7,078 nucleotides of DNA. It comes from Actinomycetota bacterium. GTDB lineage: Bacteria > Actinomycetota > Actinomycetes > Nanopelagicales > Nanopelagicaceae. The notes under the pieces were generated by a model, which had not been told where the DNA came from, made no database searches, and saw only the letters and a list, made by a program, of their open reading frames with translations. Positions 1 to 6,671 of the stretch are shown here, in pieces. The stretch spans positions 1-7,078 of the forward strand of contig WLKV01000028.1 of the NCBI GenBank assembly GCA_009701085.1. The letters run 5' to 3'. Each line of letters starts with the position of its first letter. Position 1 is the first letter of the stretch. The translations under genes and the position numbers were made by a program.

Positions 1-252
1 CTCGATCGTAAGATGGCTGATAAGCGCATCTTCCCTGCGGTCAACGTTGTTGCATCAGGTACACGTAAGGAAGAAATCCTTATGGGAACTGAAGAACTCA
101 ACATTGTCTGGAAGCTTCGTCGCGTTCTTCACGCTCTCGAACCGCAGGCCGCACTCGAACTCTTGCTCGAGAAGATGAAGGGCACTAAGTCCAACGTCGA
201 ATTCTTGATGCAGATTCAGAAGACAACGTCTGGTCCAGACGACAGCAAGTAA
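1..252 (+). CDS. rho: Transcription termination factor Rho, C-terminal fragment
   Basis: This is the last 83 residues of Rho, the hexameric RNA-dependent ATPase that ends transcription; the 5' part lies outside the window. The reading frame is open from base 1 (LDRK) to the TAA at 250–252. The segment ADKRIFPA followed by SGTRKEE matches the C-terminal end of the RecA-type motor domain. The Arg in SGTR (bases 64–66) lines up with the arginine finger R366 of E. coli Rho when counted from the C-terminus. The closing helices (EELNIVWKLRRVL, then the GTKSNVEFL stretch) also follow the family. A strong hairpin lies 29 nt after the stop. An ATG at base 13 is internal and is not a start. The identification is very secure. 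Confidence 0.96.
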   Translation, partial: LDRKMADKRIFPAVNVVASGTRKEEILMGTEELNIVWKLRRVLHALEPQAALELLLEKMKGTKSNVEFLMQIQKTTSGPDDSK

Positions 253-281
253 GTCGCTCCGCAAAGTCACACAAAGTTCAC

Positions 282-320
282 AAGAAGCCCCGTTCAGAGA
301 TGAGCGGGGCTTCTTCCTTT
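282..320 (+). terminator. Hairpin terminator after rho
   Basis: Bases 282–296 pair with 301–315 in a 15-bp stem containing a single G·T wobble and closed by a GAGA tetraloop (297–300). The core is AGCCCCG/CGGGGCT. The downstream tract (CCTTTCCC) is pyrimidine-rich but has only a short T run, so it is less canonical than the next two terminators. The position directly after rho and the stem quality support a transcription end or a 3'-end-stabilising hairpin. Confidence 0.8.
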
Positions 321-410
321 CCCAGTAGGCGCTCTCCATAAGCACAGAGGAAGCACAAGGTGGCCCTCCATAGTTCTGGTTATACGCAGGACCTAACAGG
401 GGAGAAGAAG

Positions 411-800
411 ATGAAGTTCATTTCAGCAAAGAACGTCGGACTATTGGTAGCAGCTGGCCTCATTGCAAGTACAGGAACAGCGATTGCGGCAGATACAACT
501 GCTCCAACAACAACACCGACAGCAAAGACACATACTCCAAGCCCAGAAATCGTTGCATTTAAGTCAGCGATTGCGACATACCGTGCAGGACATGAAGCAG
601 CGGCCAATACTTTTAAATCAGCGATTGCAACAGCGAAGGCAACTAAGGAAGCAGCGATCAAAGCTGCGACAACTCCTGAAGCTAAAGCTGCTGCACGCAC
701 TACATTTCAATCTGCGGTAGCAACTGCAAAATCCACACGCGATGCCGCATTTGCAGCCCTTGGCACAAAGCCAGTACGACCAGTTCAGGCTGCTAAGTAA
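411..800 (+). CDS. Small secreted Ala/Thr-rich repeat protein, function unknown
   Basis: This encodes 129 residues. I chose the ATG at 411 because AGGGGAG (398–404) sits six bases upstream; an in-frame GTG at 360 has no such site and would bury the signal peptide. Residues 1–27 form a Sec-type signal peptide: basic N-terminus (MKF…K7), hydrophobic core around [11 protein letters not shown], and a cleavage region AIAA before D28. The mature protein starts with a Thr/Pro-rich linker (about residues 28–47). It continues as an Ala/Lys-rich, probably helical region containing three copies of an F-(K/Q)-SA-(I/V)-AT unit at residues 50, 68 and 99. The C-terminus is basic. There are no cysteines or catalytic motifs. 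It lies between hairpin terminators, so it is probably its own transcription unit. I do not recognise a family. An envelope-associated or extracellular helical protein is likely; more specific function would be guesswork. Confidence 0.8.
   Translation: MKFISAKNVGLLVAAGLIASTGTAIAADTTAPTTTPTAKTHTPSPEIVAFKSAIATYRAGHEAAANTFKSAIATAKATKEAAIKAATTPEAKAAARTTFQSAVATAKSTRDAAFAALGTKPVRPVQAAK
558..725 (+). repeat. Three in-frame copies of a 21-nt coding repeat
   Basis: Seven-codon units begin at 558 (FKSAIAT), 612 (FKSAIAT) and 705 (FQSAVAT). The first two differ at only two third-codon positions, and the third is more diverged. Spacing is 54 nt (18 residues) and 93 nt (31 residues). After the second and third units the similarity continues (AKATKEAA against AKSTRDAA), so the unit is about 15 residues there. 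The spacing suggests duplication of a helical segment within the secreted protein. Confidence 0.7.
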
Positions 801-826
801 GAACTTCCCCGACGGGTAGCAGGTGG

Positions 827-865
827 CCGCAGAATCCAGCGTGGATTTTGCGGTTTTCTGCTTTT
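827..865 (+). terminator. Intrinsic terminator after the secreted-protein gene
   Basis: Bases 827–838 pair with 842–853 in a 12-bp stem (CCGCAGAATCCA with TGGATTTTGCGG, one G·T wobble) around a 3-nt loop. TTTT (854–857) and, after CTGC, another TTTT (862–865) follow. It lies 26 nt downstream of the stop at 800 and upstream of the rpmE leader, so it should separate the two genes. Confidence 0.85.
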
Positions 866-882
866 AGGAGAGACTTAGCGCC

Positions 883-933
883 TATTGCCACACCTTATGG
901 CGATGACCTGGTTCACCAGCGAGCTGGACCCAG
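883..933 (+). promoter_or_regulatory. Structured rpmE leader, candidate autoregulatory element
   Basis: Two consecutive hairpins can form just upstream of rpmE. The first pairs 883–890 with 898–905 (GCCA/TGGC core, two G·T wobbles, 7-nt loop). The second region, 908–933, carries alternating CTGG/CCAG elements: CTGG at 908 and 924, CCAG at 916 and 930. These allow mutually exclusive pairings, 908–911 with 916–919 or 916–919 with 924–927. A longer imperfect pairing of 910–915 with 925–930 is also possible. Ribosomal-protein leaders are known upstream of rpmE in several bacterial groups, but I cannot confirm a match to a described motif. No convincing promoter was found between the terminator and this element. 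Confidence 0.4.
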
Positions 934-955
934 ACTCAAGAAAAGGAATATGAAT

Positions 956-1165
956 ATGAAGAAAGATATCCACCCAGAGTACAAAGAGACTCAAGTAACG
1001 TGTGGTTGCGGTGAAAAGTTTCTAACCCGCTCAACAGTTGCAAGCGGATCAATCTATGTTGAAGTTTGCTCAGTCTGCCACCCGTTCTACACAGGCAAGC
1101 AGCGCATCCTCGATACCGGTGGACGCGTCGCTAAGTTCGAAGAGCGTTTCGGTAAGAATAAGTAG
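956..1165 (+). CDS. rpmE: 50S ribosomal protein L31, zinc-binding type
   Basis: This is a 69-residue L31, close to the 70 residues of E. coli RpmE. Conserved stretches include MKKDIHPEY at the start, HPFYTGKQR, the TGGRV turn and a basic C-terminus. The four zinc ligands are C16 and C18 (CGC) and C38 and C41 (CSVC), so this is the C+ type that can act as a ribosomal zinc reservoir. I chose ATG 956 over the in-frame ATG at 950 because AAGGA (943–947) is eight bases from 956 and only two from 950. Longer in-frame extensions reach back to 848 but run through the upstream terminator. It is flanked by terminators on both sides, so it is probably monocistronic. It follows rho with one extra gene between, as part of the conserved actinobacterial order. 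Confidence 0.96.
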   Translation: MKKDIHPEYKETQVTCGCGEKFLTRSTVASGSIYVEVCSVCHPFYTGKQRILDTGGRVAKFEERFGKNK

Positions 1166-1170
1166 CTTTC

Positions 1171-1220
1171 TAAAGAGACCGCATCGCAACCCATTAGTGG
1201 TTGCGGGGCGGTCTTTTTAT
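1171..1220 (+). terminator. Intrinsic terminator after rpmE
   Basis: The stem pairs GACCGC (1177–1182) with GCGGTC (1208–1213), then after a 2×2 internal mismatch CGCAACC (1185–1191) with GGTTGCG (1199–1205) around a 7-nt loop. TTTTT follows at 1214–1218, and A-rich bases 1172–1176 can pair with it. It starts six bases after the rpmE stop. It implies that prfA has its own promoter in 1220–1256, although I could not identify one with confidence. Confidence 0.9.
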
Positions 1221-1256
1221 TTCTCCAAAGTACCTATCGAGAAGGGATGAAGTCAT

Positions 1257-2339
1257 ATGGCTAACGATCGTTTTGCATCAGCACATGAAATGGTGCGCGA
1301 ATATCAAGAGCTCGAAGCAAAGATGGCAGACCCTTCTATCCATGAAGATCAAGGCACGGCCCGCAAACTTGGTCGTCGTTATGCGCAGCTCGGTCCAGTA
1401 GTTGCAGGCTTCAATGCCTGGAAGGCAGCTGCCGATGATCTTGAGGCTGCGAAAGAGATGGCTGCTGAAGATCCTTCATTTGCCTCAGAAATTCCAGCGA
1501 TGGAAGTTGCCGTTGAAGCCGCTGCAGAAAAGTTAGAAGAGCTCCTTCTTCCACGCGACCCTAACGATGATCGCGATGTCATTATTGAAGTCAAGGCCGG
1601 TGCAGGTGGCGATGAGTCAGCCCTCTTTGCTGGCGATTTAGTTCGTATGTATCAGCGCTATGCAGAAAAGCGCGGTTGGAAGATTGAAATCATCGATATG
1701 ACTGAGTCAGAGCTCGGTGGGTATAAAGATATTTCTATGGCGGTGAAATCAAAGGGAACTCCGGAACCTGGAACAACACCGTATGCACGACTTAAATTTG
1801 AAGGCGGAGTACACCGCGTTCAGCGCGTTCCAGAAACGGAAAGCCAAGGACGTATTCATACATCTGCAGCTGGCGTACTCATTCTCCCTGAAGCGGAAGA
1901 AGTCGATGTCGAGCTCAATATGAACGACGTTCGCGTTGATGTCTATCGCTCATCAGGTCCTGGTGGACAGTCTGTTAACACCACTGACTCTGCTGTTCGT
2001 CTCACTCACGTTCCTACTGGAATTGTTGTTTCATGTCAGAACGAGAAGTCGCAGCTTCAGAATAAGGAATCTGCGCTTCGTATTTTGCGCGCACGCCTGC
2101 TTGTCGATGCGCAGGAAAAGGCAGAAGCTGCTGCAATGGCAGAGCGTAAGAGCCAAGTCCGTACCGTCGATCGTTCAGAGCGCATTCGTACCTATAACTA
2201 TCCTGAAAATCGACTCAGCGATCACCGCGTGAATTACAAGGCAAATAACCTTGATGCAGTTCTTAATGGAGAGCTCGATGAAGTTGTACAGGCGCTTCTC
2301 GATGCCGATAGAGCCGCAAAGCTTTCATCTACAAATTAA
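1257..2339 (+). CDS. prfA: Peptide chain release factor 1
   Basis: RF1 reads UAA and UAG stop codons and triggers peptidyl-tRNA hydrolysis on the ribosome. The 360 residues equal the usual family length. The N-terminal helical domain is followed by the anticodon-like PxT motif as PET (residues 192–194) within [15 protein letters not shown]. That context separates RF1 from RF2, which has SPF at the same place. The catalytic GGQ is at residues 236–238 within [17 protein letters not shown]. The C-terminal domain has [16 protein letters not shown]. The start at 1257 has an AAGGGA-type ribosome binding site (1242–1247) nine bases upstream. The stop is UAA. The next gene encodes the methyltransferase that modifies Q238, and 9 nt separate the two, so co-expression is expected. 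Confidence 0.98.
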   Translation: MANDRFASAHEMVREYQELEAKMADPSIHEDQGTARKLGRRYAQLGPVVAGFNAWKAAADDLEAAKEMAAEDPSFASEIPAMEVAVEAAAEKLEELLLPRDPNDDRDVIIEVKAGAGGDESALFAGDLVRMYQRYAEKRGWKIEIIDMTESELGGYKDISMAVKSKGTPEPGTTPYARLKFEGGVHRVQRVPETESQGRIHTSAAGVLILPEAEEVDVELNMNDVRVDVYRSSGPGGQSVNTTDSAVRLTHVPTGIVVSCQNEKSQLQNKESALRILRARLLVDAQEKAEAAAMAERKSQVRTVDRSERIRTYNYPENRLSDHRVNYKANNLDAVLNGELDEVVQALLDADRAAKLSSTN

Positions 2340-2348
2340 GTAGCAACT

Positions 2349-3203
2349 ATGGATCTGACCTTTAAAGAATTCTTGCGAGGCGGGAAAGAACAGCTATCTC
2401 AAGCAGGTTTTGCCGAAGTAGAAGCAGAACACTTACTTGCCCACACCCTCGGACTTTCACGGATGGACCTTCACAATCCACTGACAGTTGAAAATGCACT
2501 GTCAGCAATCGGCGATATGACAATCGTTGAAGAGACTTTCTGGAAGTTATTGGATCGGCGTTGCGCGCATGAACCTTTGCAATATCTCACTGGCGTTGCA
2601 TATTTCCGCCACCTTGAATTGAAGGTGGGACCGGGTGTTCTCGTCCCACGCCCCGAGAGCGAACTCCTTGTCGAAGCAGTACTGACTCACATTGAGAAGT
2701 TAAGTGGCGCTGTCAGCGTTGTCGATCTTGGTTCAGGTTCAGGTGCACTCGCACTCGCGATTGCAACCGAAGCGCCACAGACACATGTCATTGCAGTTGA
2801 GAAGAGCACCGAAGCTATTCACTGGTTGAAAGAGAATGTCTCCTTCATCGATGAAAAGGTTCGCATTCTCGAAAGCGATGTCGCCACTGCCCTCGAAGGC
2901 GTGAAGTGCGATGTCGTCATTGCCAACCCTCCCTATATCCCTGATGCCCAAGAGCTTCCGCGCGATGTTGCAGATCATGAGCCTGCAATCGCCCTCTTTG
3001 GTGGAGTAGATGGAATGAAAGCTCCGCGACTCTTTATCTCAACAGCAGGACGCCTCTTAAAGGAAGGCGGATTCCTTGCGATCGAACATCATGAAGAGCA
3101 AGGCGCAGCCATCGCCGATGTACTTAGCGCAGATTTCACAGATATTCTTCTGCATCAGGATTTAACAGGCCGACCACGATTTACGACTGCAGTGAGGAGA
3201 TAG
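2349..3203 (+). CDS. prmC: Release factor glutamine methyltransferase PrmC
   Basis: PrmC transfers a methyl group from S-adenosylmethionine to the side-chain amide of the GGQ glutamine in RF1 and RF2. The 284 residues fit the family. The N-terminal helical substrate-recognition domain spans about residues 1–90. It is followed by VLVPRPESE (97–105), the SAM-binding loop VDLGSGSG (125–132) with an acidic residue in EKS further on, and the catalytic NPPY (193–196) in ANPPYIPDAQE. The start ATG lies 9 nt after the prfA stop with no clear Shine–Dalgarno sequence, so translation may be coupled to prfA. The end overlaps the ribosome binding site of the next gene. Other class I methyltransferases carry NPPY, but the RPESE context and RF1 neighbour make PrmC very secure. 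Confidence 0.96.
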   Translation: MDLTFKEFLRGGKEQLSQAGFAEVEAEHLLAHTLGLSRMDLHNPLTVENALSAIGDMTIVEETFWKLLDRRCAHEPLQYLTGVAYFRHLELKVGPGVLVPRPESELLVEAVLTHIEKLSGAVSVVDLGSGSGALALAIATEAPQTHVIAVEKSTEAIHWLKENVSFIDEKVRILESDVATALEGVKCDVVIANPPYIPDAQELPRDVADHEPAIALFGGVDGMKAPRLFISTAGRLLKEGGFLAIEHHEEQGAAIADVLSADFTDILLHQDLTGRPRFTTAVRR

Positions 3204-3205
3204 CG

Positions 3206-3847
3206 ATGCCACGCATTGACCTCAAGCAAGGTGAACAGAAGAAACATATTGCTCGCGCACTCAAAGAGATTCGCGCAGGCTATGTCATCGTTGCTCCACT
3301 CGAACATGGTTATGTCTACTTAGCTGATGCTTTCTCACCTTTTGCAGTTCGCGCAATGCATGTACTCCGTGGCGATGAACTCGGAGTTGCTGCACAAGTG
3401 CTCGCTTATAGTCTGGATACCGTGAAAGGAATTTCACGCGCAGTATCTCCTCAGACACAAGATCTCTGTAAGAAATTCTGGCCAGGTCTTCTCTCTATCT
3501 CTCTCAAGCCAAGTTCAGTTCTCAACTGGGATCTCGGCGATGATAAAGAGCTCGATTGGTTCAATGTGCGCGTTCCAAAATCTAAATTTGTTCGCGCGCT
3601 CTTAAAGGAGTCAGGGCCACTTGCGATTGCAAGCGCCTCAACTGCCGGCGAAGAACCAATGTTGAAGATTGATCGCGCCAAGGTCAAAGATTGGGATGTT
3701 GCAGTGGTCTTCGATAACGGCGCACTCAAGGCAGGTCCTCGCTCCACCATCATCGAGGCCGATGCTCTCGATATGCGCTTGGTACGAGAAGGAGCTATTT
3801 CATTTGATGAGATGGCGAAGGTCGCACCGAACATTTCTTATATCTAA
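3206..3847 (+). CDS. Divergent Sua5/YrdC-domain protein in the TsaC position
   Basis: This 213-residue protein occupies the slot after prmC where actinobacteria usually carry the L-threonylcarbamoyladenylate synthase (TsaC/Sua5, first step of tRNA t6A). Fold-level landmarks remain: GYVIVAP near 25–31, FWPG at 91–94, WDLGD at 108–112, VRVP at 121–124, GPLAIASAS at 137–145, RSTIIEAD, and LVREGAIS near the end. The substrate-site motifs do not. The usual PTDTVYG is PLEHGYV (31–37); the Lys/Arg-rich KGR-type segment is RGDEL (55–59); and the Asn of the SAN motif is Ser (SAS, 143–145). The start is supported by AGGAGA (3195–3200), and only two bases separate it from the prmC stop. The frame is intact, so it is not an obvious pseudogene. 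Threonylcarbamoyl-AMP synthase activity is doubtful; a repurposed nucleotide- or RNA-binding role is possible. Confidence 0.8.
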   Translation: MPRIDLKQGEQKKHIARALKEIRAGYVIVAPLEHGYVYLADAFSPFAVRAMHVLRGDELGVAAQVLAYSLDTVKGISRAVSPQTQDLCKKFWPGLLSISLKPSSVLNWDLGDDKELDWFNVRVPKSKFVRALLKESGPLAIASASTAGEEPMLKIDRAKVKDWDVAVVFDNGALKAGPRSTIIEADALDMRLVREGAISFDEMAKVAPNISYI

Positions 3848-3870
3848 AGAGAAATACCCTTACTAACTAT

Positions 3871-3876
3871 TAGGCT
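3871..3876 (+). promoter_or_regulatory. -10 element (TAGGCT) for a probably leaderless glyA mRNA
   Basis: TAGGCT fits the actinobacterial -10 pattern TANNNT. It ends exactly six bases before the glyA ATG at 3883, so transcription would start at or next to the A of the start codon. The intervening GGCCCC is not a ribosome binding site. Both facts fit a leaderless transcript, which is common in actinobacteria. No good -35 hexamer is seen upstream. Confidence 0.55.
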
Positions 3877-3882
3877 GGCCCC

Positions 3883-5145
3883 ATGTCCGAAACTTTCTAT
3901 GGCCCAGATTTCACCCTTCTCTCTCGCCAAGATCCAGATATTGCAGCGGTATTGCTCTCTGAACTTAAACGTCAGCAGACAAACCTCCAGCTGATCGCTT
4001 CAGAGAACTTCACATCACGCGCAGTTCTTGCAGCGCTCGGCTCAACTCTCTCTAATAAGTATGCAGAGGGTTACCCAGGTAAGCGCTACTACGGTGGCTG
4101 TGAAGAAGTCGATAAGGCCGAGACCATCGCCATCGATCGCGCTAAAGAACTCTTCGGTGCAGAACATGCAAACGTTCAACCTCACTCAGGTGCAAGTGCA
4201 AACGTTGCTGTCTATCAAGCTTTTACCAAGCCAGGTGACACCGTTCTTGCGATGTCACTTCCACACGGTGGACACCTCACACATGGTTCGAAGGTCAACT
4301 TCTCCGGTAAGTGGTTTAACGTCGTTTCATACGGCGTCCGCCAAGATAACGAGCTCATCGATTACGACGAACTCCGCGACCTTGCTATCGCCAATAAGCC
4401 AAAGATGATCTGTTCAGGTGCGACTGCCTACCCATCACTGATTGATTTCGAGAAAGTGCGCGCCATCTGCGACGAAGTCGGCGCAATCATGTGGGTCGAT
4501 GCAGCTCACTTCATCGGACTTGTCGCAGGTAAGGCAATTCCTTCACCTGTTCCATATGCAGATGTTGTCTCATTTACAACACATAAAGTTTTGCGCGGCC
4601 CACGCGGTGGAATGATCCTTACCAAGGCAGAGCATGCAGCTGCTATTGATAAAGCGGTATTCCCAGGAATGCAGGGCGGACCAATCATGTCTGCAGTTGC
4701 AGGCAAGGCGATTGCACTTGCTGAGTGCGCGACACCGGCTTATCAAAAGTACGCAAAAGATGTCATCATCAATGCGCAGGCACTTGCTGCAGCCCTCGAA
4801 GGTGAAGGTATGCGCGCAGTATCTGGCGGCACTCAGACTCACCTCGCACTGATTGATATTCGCTCAACCGGCGTCAATGGCAAGGTTGCTGACGAACGTT
4901 GCGGCGCAGCAGGAATTGTTCTTAATAAGAACTCAATTCCTTACGATCCAGAAGCACCTTCAGTAACTTCAGGTATTCGTGTCGGAACTCCTGCAACAAC
5001 TACCCAAGGAATGGGCGTTGAAGAGATGAAGACGATTGCATCTCTGATTGCACGTGCAATTAAGACCGAGGATGCAGTTTCACATGCTGCGATTAAATCT
5101 GAAGTCCACGCACTCACTGCACGTTTTCCTATCTATCAGGCGTAG
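3883..5145 (+). CDS. glyA: Serine hydroxymethyltransferase
   Basis: This PLP enzyme interconverts serine and glycine with transfer of a one-carbon unit to tetrahydrofolate, in the cytoplasm. The 420 residues match the bacterial family. Landmarks in order are LIASENFTS near the N-terminus, YAEGYPGKRYYGG, NVQPHSGASAN (phosphate-binding region), HGGHLTHG, VDAAH with D206 and H209 (cofactor ring contacts), SPVPYADVV, and the Schiff-base lysine K235 in TTHKVLRGPRGG. Small departures from the usual bacterial text are GASAN for GA/SQAN and AAHFIGL for MAHIAGL; none removes a catalytic residue I can identify. There is no Shine–Dalgarno sequence, and a -10-like hexamer lies six bases before the ATG. 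From memory, glyA also occurs between the TsaC-type gene and the wecA-type gene in Streptomyces but not in Mycobacterium. Confidence 0.97.
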   Translation: MSETFYGPDFTLLSRQDPDIAAVLLSELKRQQTNLQLIASENFTSRAVLAALGSTLSNKYAEGYPGKRYYGGCEEVDKAETIAIDRAKELFGAEHANVQPHSGASANVAVYQAFTKPGDTVLAMSLPHGGHLTHGSKVNFSGKWFNVVSYGVRQDNELIDYDELRDLAIANKPKMICSGATAYPSLIDFEKVRAICDEVGAIMWVDAAHFIGLVAGKAIPSPVPYADVVSFTTHKVLRGPRGGMILTKAEHAAAIDKAVFPGMQGGPIMSAVAGKAIALAECATPAYQKYAKDVIINAQALAAALEGEGMRAVSGGTQTHLALIDIRSTGVNGKVADERCGAAGIVLNKNSIPYDPEAPSVTSGIRVGTPATTTQGMGVEEMKTIASLIARAIKTEDAVSHAAIKSEVHALTARFPIYQA

Positions 5146-5161
5146 AGAAAACCTCTAACAG

Positions 5162-6253
5162 ATGCGCGAGTACCTCGTCACACTTCTCCTGGCGGCAGCG
5201 CTCTGTTATGTCATCACTCCCTTTGTACGTTCATGGGCGATTAAAGTCGGTGCAGTTGCGCAGATTCGCACGCGCGATGTTCACACAACTCCCACTCCTC
5301 GCTGGGGCGGGCTCGCAATGTGGATTGCCATGGCGCTCACCTTTGCGATGGTCAATCACTTATCTCTAGTCGGAAAATCTTTTGGTCGCGAGTCACTTGG
5401 AATCTTTTTGGCTGCAACGTTGCTCGTTGCAATCGGTCTAGTCGATGATCGCTTTGAACTCGATGCTCTGACAAAACTCGCCGGCCAAGCGCTTGCCGCC
5501 GGAATTTTATTGCTCTTCGGTATTCAAGTTCTCTGGCTTCCTATTAATGGAGTGATCACACTTCCACCTAGCATCGGACAACTTGTCACCGTCATGATTG
5601 TGCTTGTCACTATCAATGCCGTGAACTTTATTGATGGACTTGATGGGTTAGCAGCCGGCATCGTTGCTATCTCTGGAGCTGCATTTTTCGCCTTCGCTTA
5701 CTTACTGGCTGTGGTCTATGGCTTCAGCCGCGCAGGCGCACCATCGCTGATTACCGCAGTGATTATCGGCGTCTGTATTGGTTTTCTGCCTCATAACGCC
5801 CATCCCGCAAAGATCTTCATGGGCGACTCTGGCTCCATGTTCCTTGGACTCTTGCTCGCAGCATCGGCTATTACATTGACCGGACAGATTGATCCCAATG
5901 CAATCTCTGCTGAGAAGTTGGGGCCAACTCTTCTTCCGCTGATGTTGCCATTTGCGGTTCTTGCAATTCCACTCATTGATCTCTTCTCAGCAATCATTCG
6001 CCGATTGCGCGCCGGTCAATCTCCCTTTAGCTCCGATAAAGAACATATGCATCACCGAATCCTTCGCGCAGGAAACACACATCTGCGCACAACGTTGATT
6101 ATGTATTTATGGACCGCGACAATTGCTTTCCCTGTAGTCGTATCTGCATTTGAACCTTTATGGGTTGCAGCGATTGTTGCTGGTGCAATGCTCGCCTTTA
6201 CCTTGTATTACTCAAAGAGTGGAGTTCTTGTAAATGACAAGCAACCAAAGTAA
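5162..6253 (+). CDS. wecA: Polyprenyl-phosphate GlcNAc-1-phosphate transferase (WecA/MraY family)
   Basis: This membrane enzyme transfers a sugar 1-phosphate, most likely GlcNAc-1-P, from its UDP form to polyprenyl phosphate, the first lipid-linked step of a cell-wall glycan. It has 363 residues with roughly ten to eleven hydrophobic segments. Family signatures in order are PTPRWGG near residue 45, the metal-binding DD pair D95–D96 in GLVDDRFELD, NFIDGLDGLAAG with N155, D158 and D161, FMGDSGS with D222, and HMHHR (295–299), the HIHH-type motif typical of WecA/TagO rather than MraY. It starts 16 nt after glyA with no visible ribosome binding site, suggesting coupling or read-through. Its last 20 bases overlap the next gene. 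The same position upstream of the ATP synthase genes holds wecA/rfe in Mycobacterium (Rv1302). The exact sugar substrate is inferred. Confidence 0.93.
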   Translation: MREYLVTLLLAAALCYVITPFVRSWAIKVGAVAQIRTRDVHTTPTPRWGGLAMWIAMALTFAMVNHLSLVGKSFGRESLGIFLAATLLVAIGLVDDRFELDALTKLAGQALAAGILLLFGIQVLWLPINGVITLPPSIGQLVTVMIVLVTINAVNFIDGLDGLAAGIVAISGAAFFAFAYLLAVVYGFSRAGAPSLITAVIIGVCIGFLPHNAHPAKIFMGDSGSMFLGLLLAASAITLTGQIDPNAISAEKLGPTLLPLMLPFAVLAIPLIDLFSAIIRRLRAGQSPFSSDKEHMHHRILRAGNTHLRTTLIMYLWTATIAFPVVVSAFEPLWVAAIVAGAMLAFTLYYSKSGVLVNDKQPK

Positions 6254-6671
6254 TCCAAGTAATGAGGCGCAGTTACTTCGTGGTGCACTCACTCCAACTT
6301 TTATAGTCGGCATCATCGCAATCGGATTCTCAATTTTCATGAAGGGCACATCAGGTTTCTTCGGCGCCCTCCTTGCCCAAGCAGTCGTTCTTATCTACTT
6401 CTTGGTTCACATCTTCGTATCCAAGATTTCTCGGAACCTTGATCCCATGAGCACCATGGCGCTTGCGATGTTTTCTTACTTTGCCAAGTTCATGCTCCTC
6501 GGAGCCTTTTTATGGGCACTGACCAGATACACCTCACGCTCTTCAATCGACCGCACCACCTTTGGGGTCACGGCGATTGCGCTCACCTTCGCCTGGCTAG
6601 GCGGAGAAATTGCTAGTTATCTAAAGCTGAAAACTCATCTACCATTGCCGCATGAGCAACAACCCAACTAA
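6234..6671 (+). CDS. atpI: AtpI-like ATP synthase accessory membrane protein
   Basis: This encodes 145 residues with a polar, Asn/Ser-rich N-terminus and four predicted membrane helices, at about 20–36, 42–62, 73–97 and 110–130. The third holds a lysine (K85) and the fourth a GGE motif. This layout and the position just upstream of atpB fit the subunit I family, which aids c-ring assembly or stability in studied bacteria. Sequence similarity to AtpI is weak by eye, so the name rests mainly on topology and context (compare Rv1303 of M. tuberculosis, which is similarly placed). GGAG (6221–6224) lies nine bases before the ATG, inside the wecA coding sequence. It overlaps wecA by 20 nt and the next gene by 20 nt, implying a single transcript and coupled translation. 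Confidence 0.72.
   Translation: MTSNQSNPSNEAQLLRGALTPTFIVGIIAIGFSIFMKGTSGFFGALLAQAVVLIYFLVHIFVSKISRNLDPMSTMALAMFSYFAKFMLLGAFLWALTRYTSRSSIDRTTFGVTAIALTFAWLGGEIASYLKLKTHLPLPHEQQPN

Noticed and set aside
376..386. TATACG as a -10 box for the secreted-protein gene
   Set aside because: It matches only four of six bases and has no -35 partner at a usual distance; too weak to list.
360..410. Upstream GTG start for the secreted protein at 360
   Set aside because: No ribosome binding site precedes it, and it would put 17 polar residues before a textbook signal peptide. ATG 411 has AGGGGAG at ideal distance.
848..955. An in-frame N-terminal extension of rpmE giving a 105-residue protein
   Set aside because: It begins inside the terminator stem at 842–853, crosses the structured leader, and adds sequence unlike any L31. 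The AAGGA site and MKKDIHPEY text fix the start at 956.
3451..3834. Antisense open frame of 127 residues opposite the YrdC-like gene, and other overlapping frames such as 4028–4408 and 463–720
   Set aside because: These are shadows of well-supported genes: no family resemblance, no ribosome binding sites, and low-complexity Ser/Gln/Leu-rich translations.
3883..5145. glyA active-site changes (GASAN, AAHFIGL) as evidence of a different PLP enzyme
   Set aside because: The lysine context TTHKVLRGPRGG, HGGHLTHG, YAEGYPGKRYYGG and full length are all standard, and the GA/SQAN glutamine position also varies in other SHMTs.
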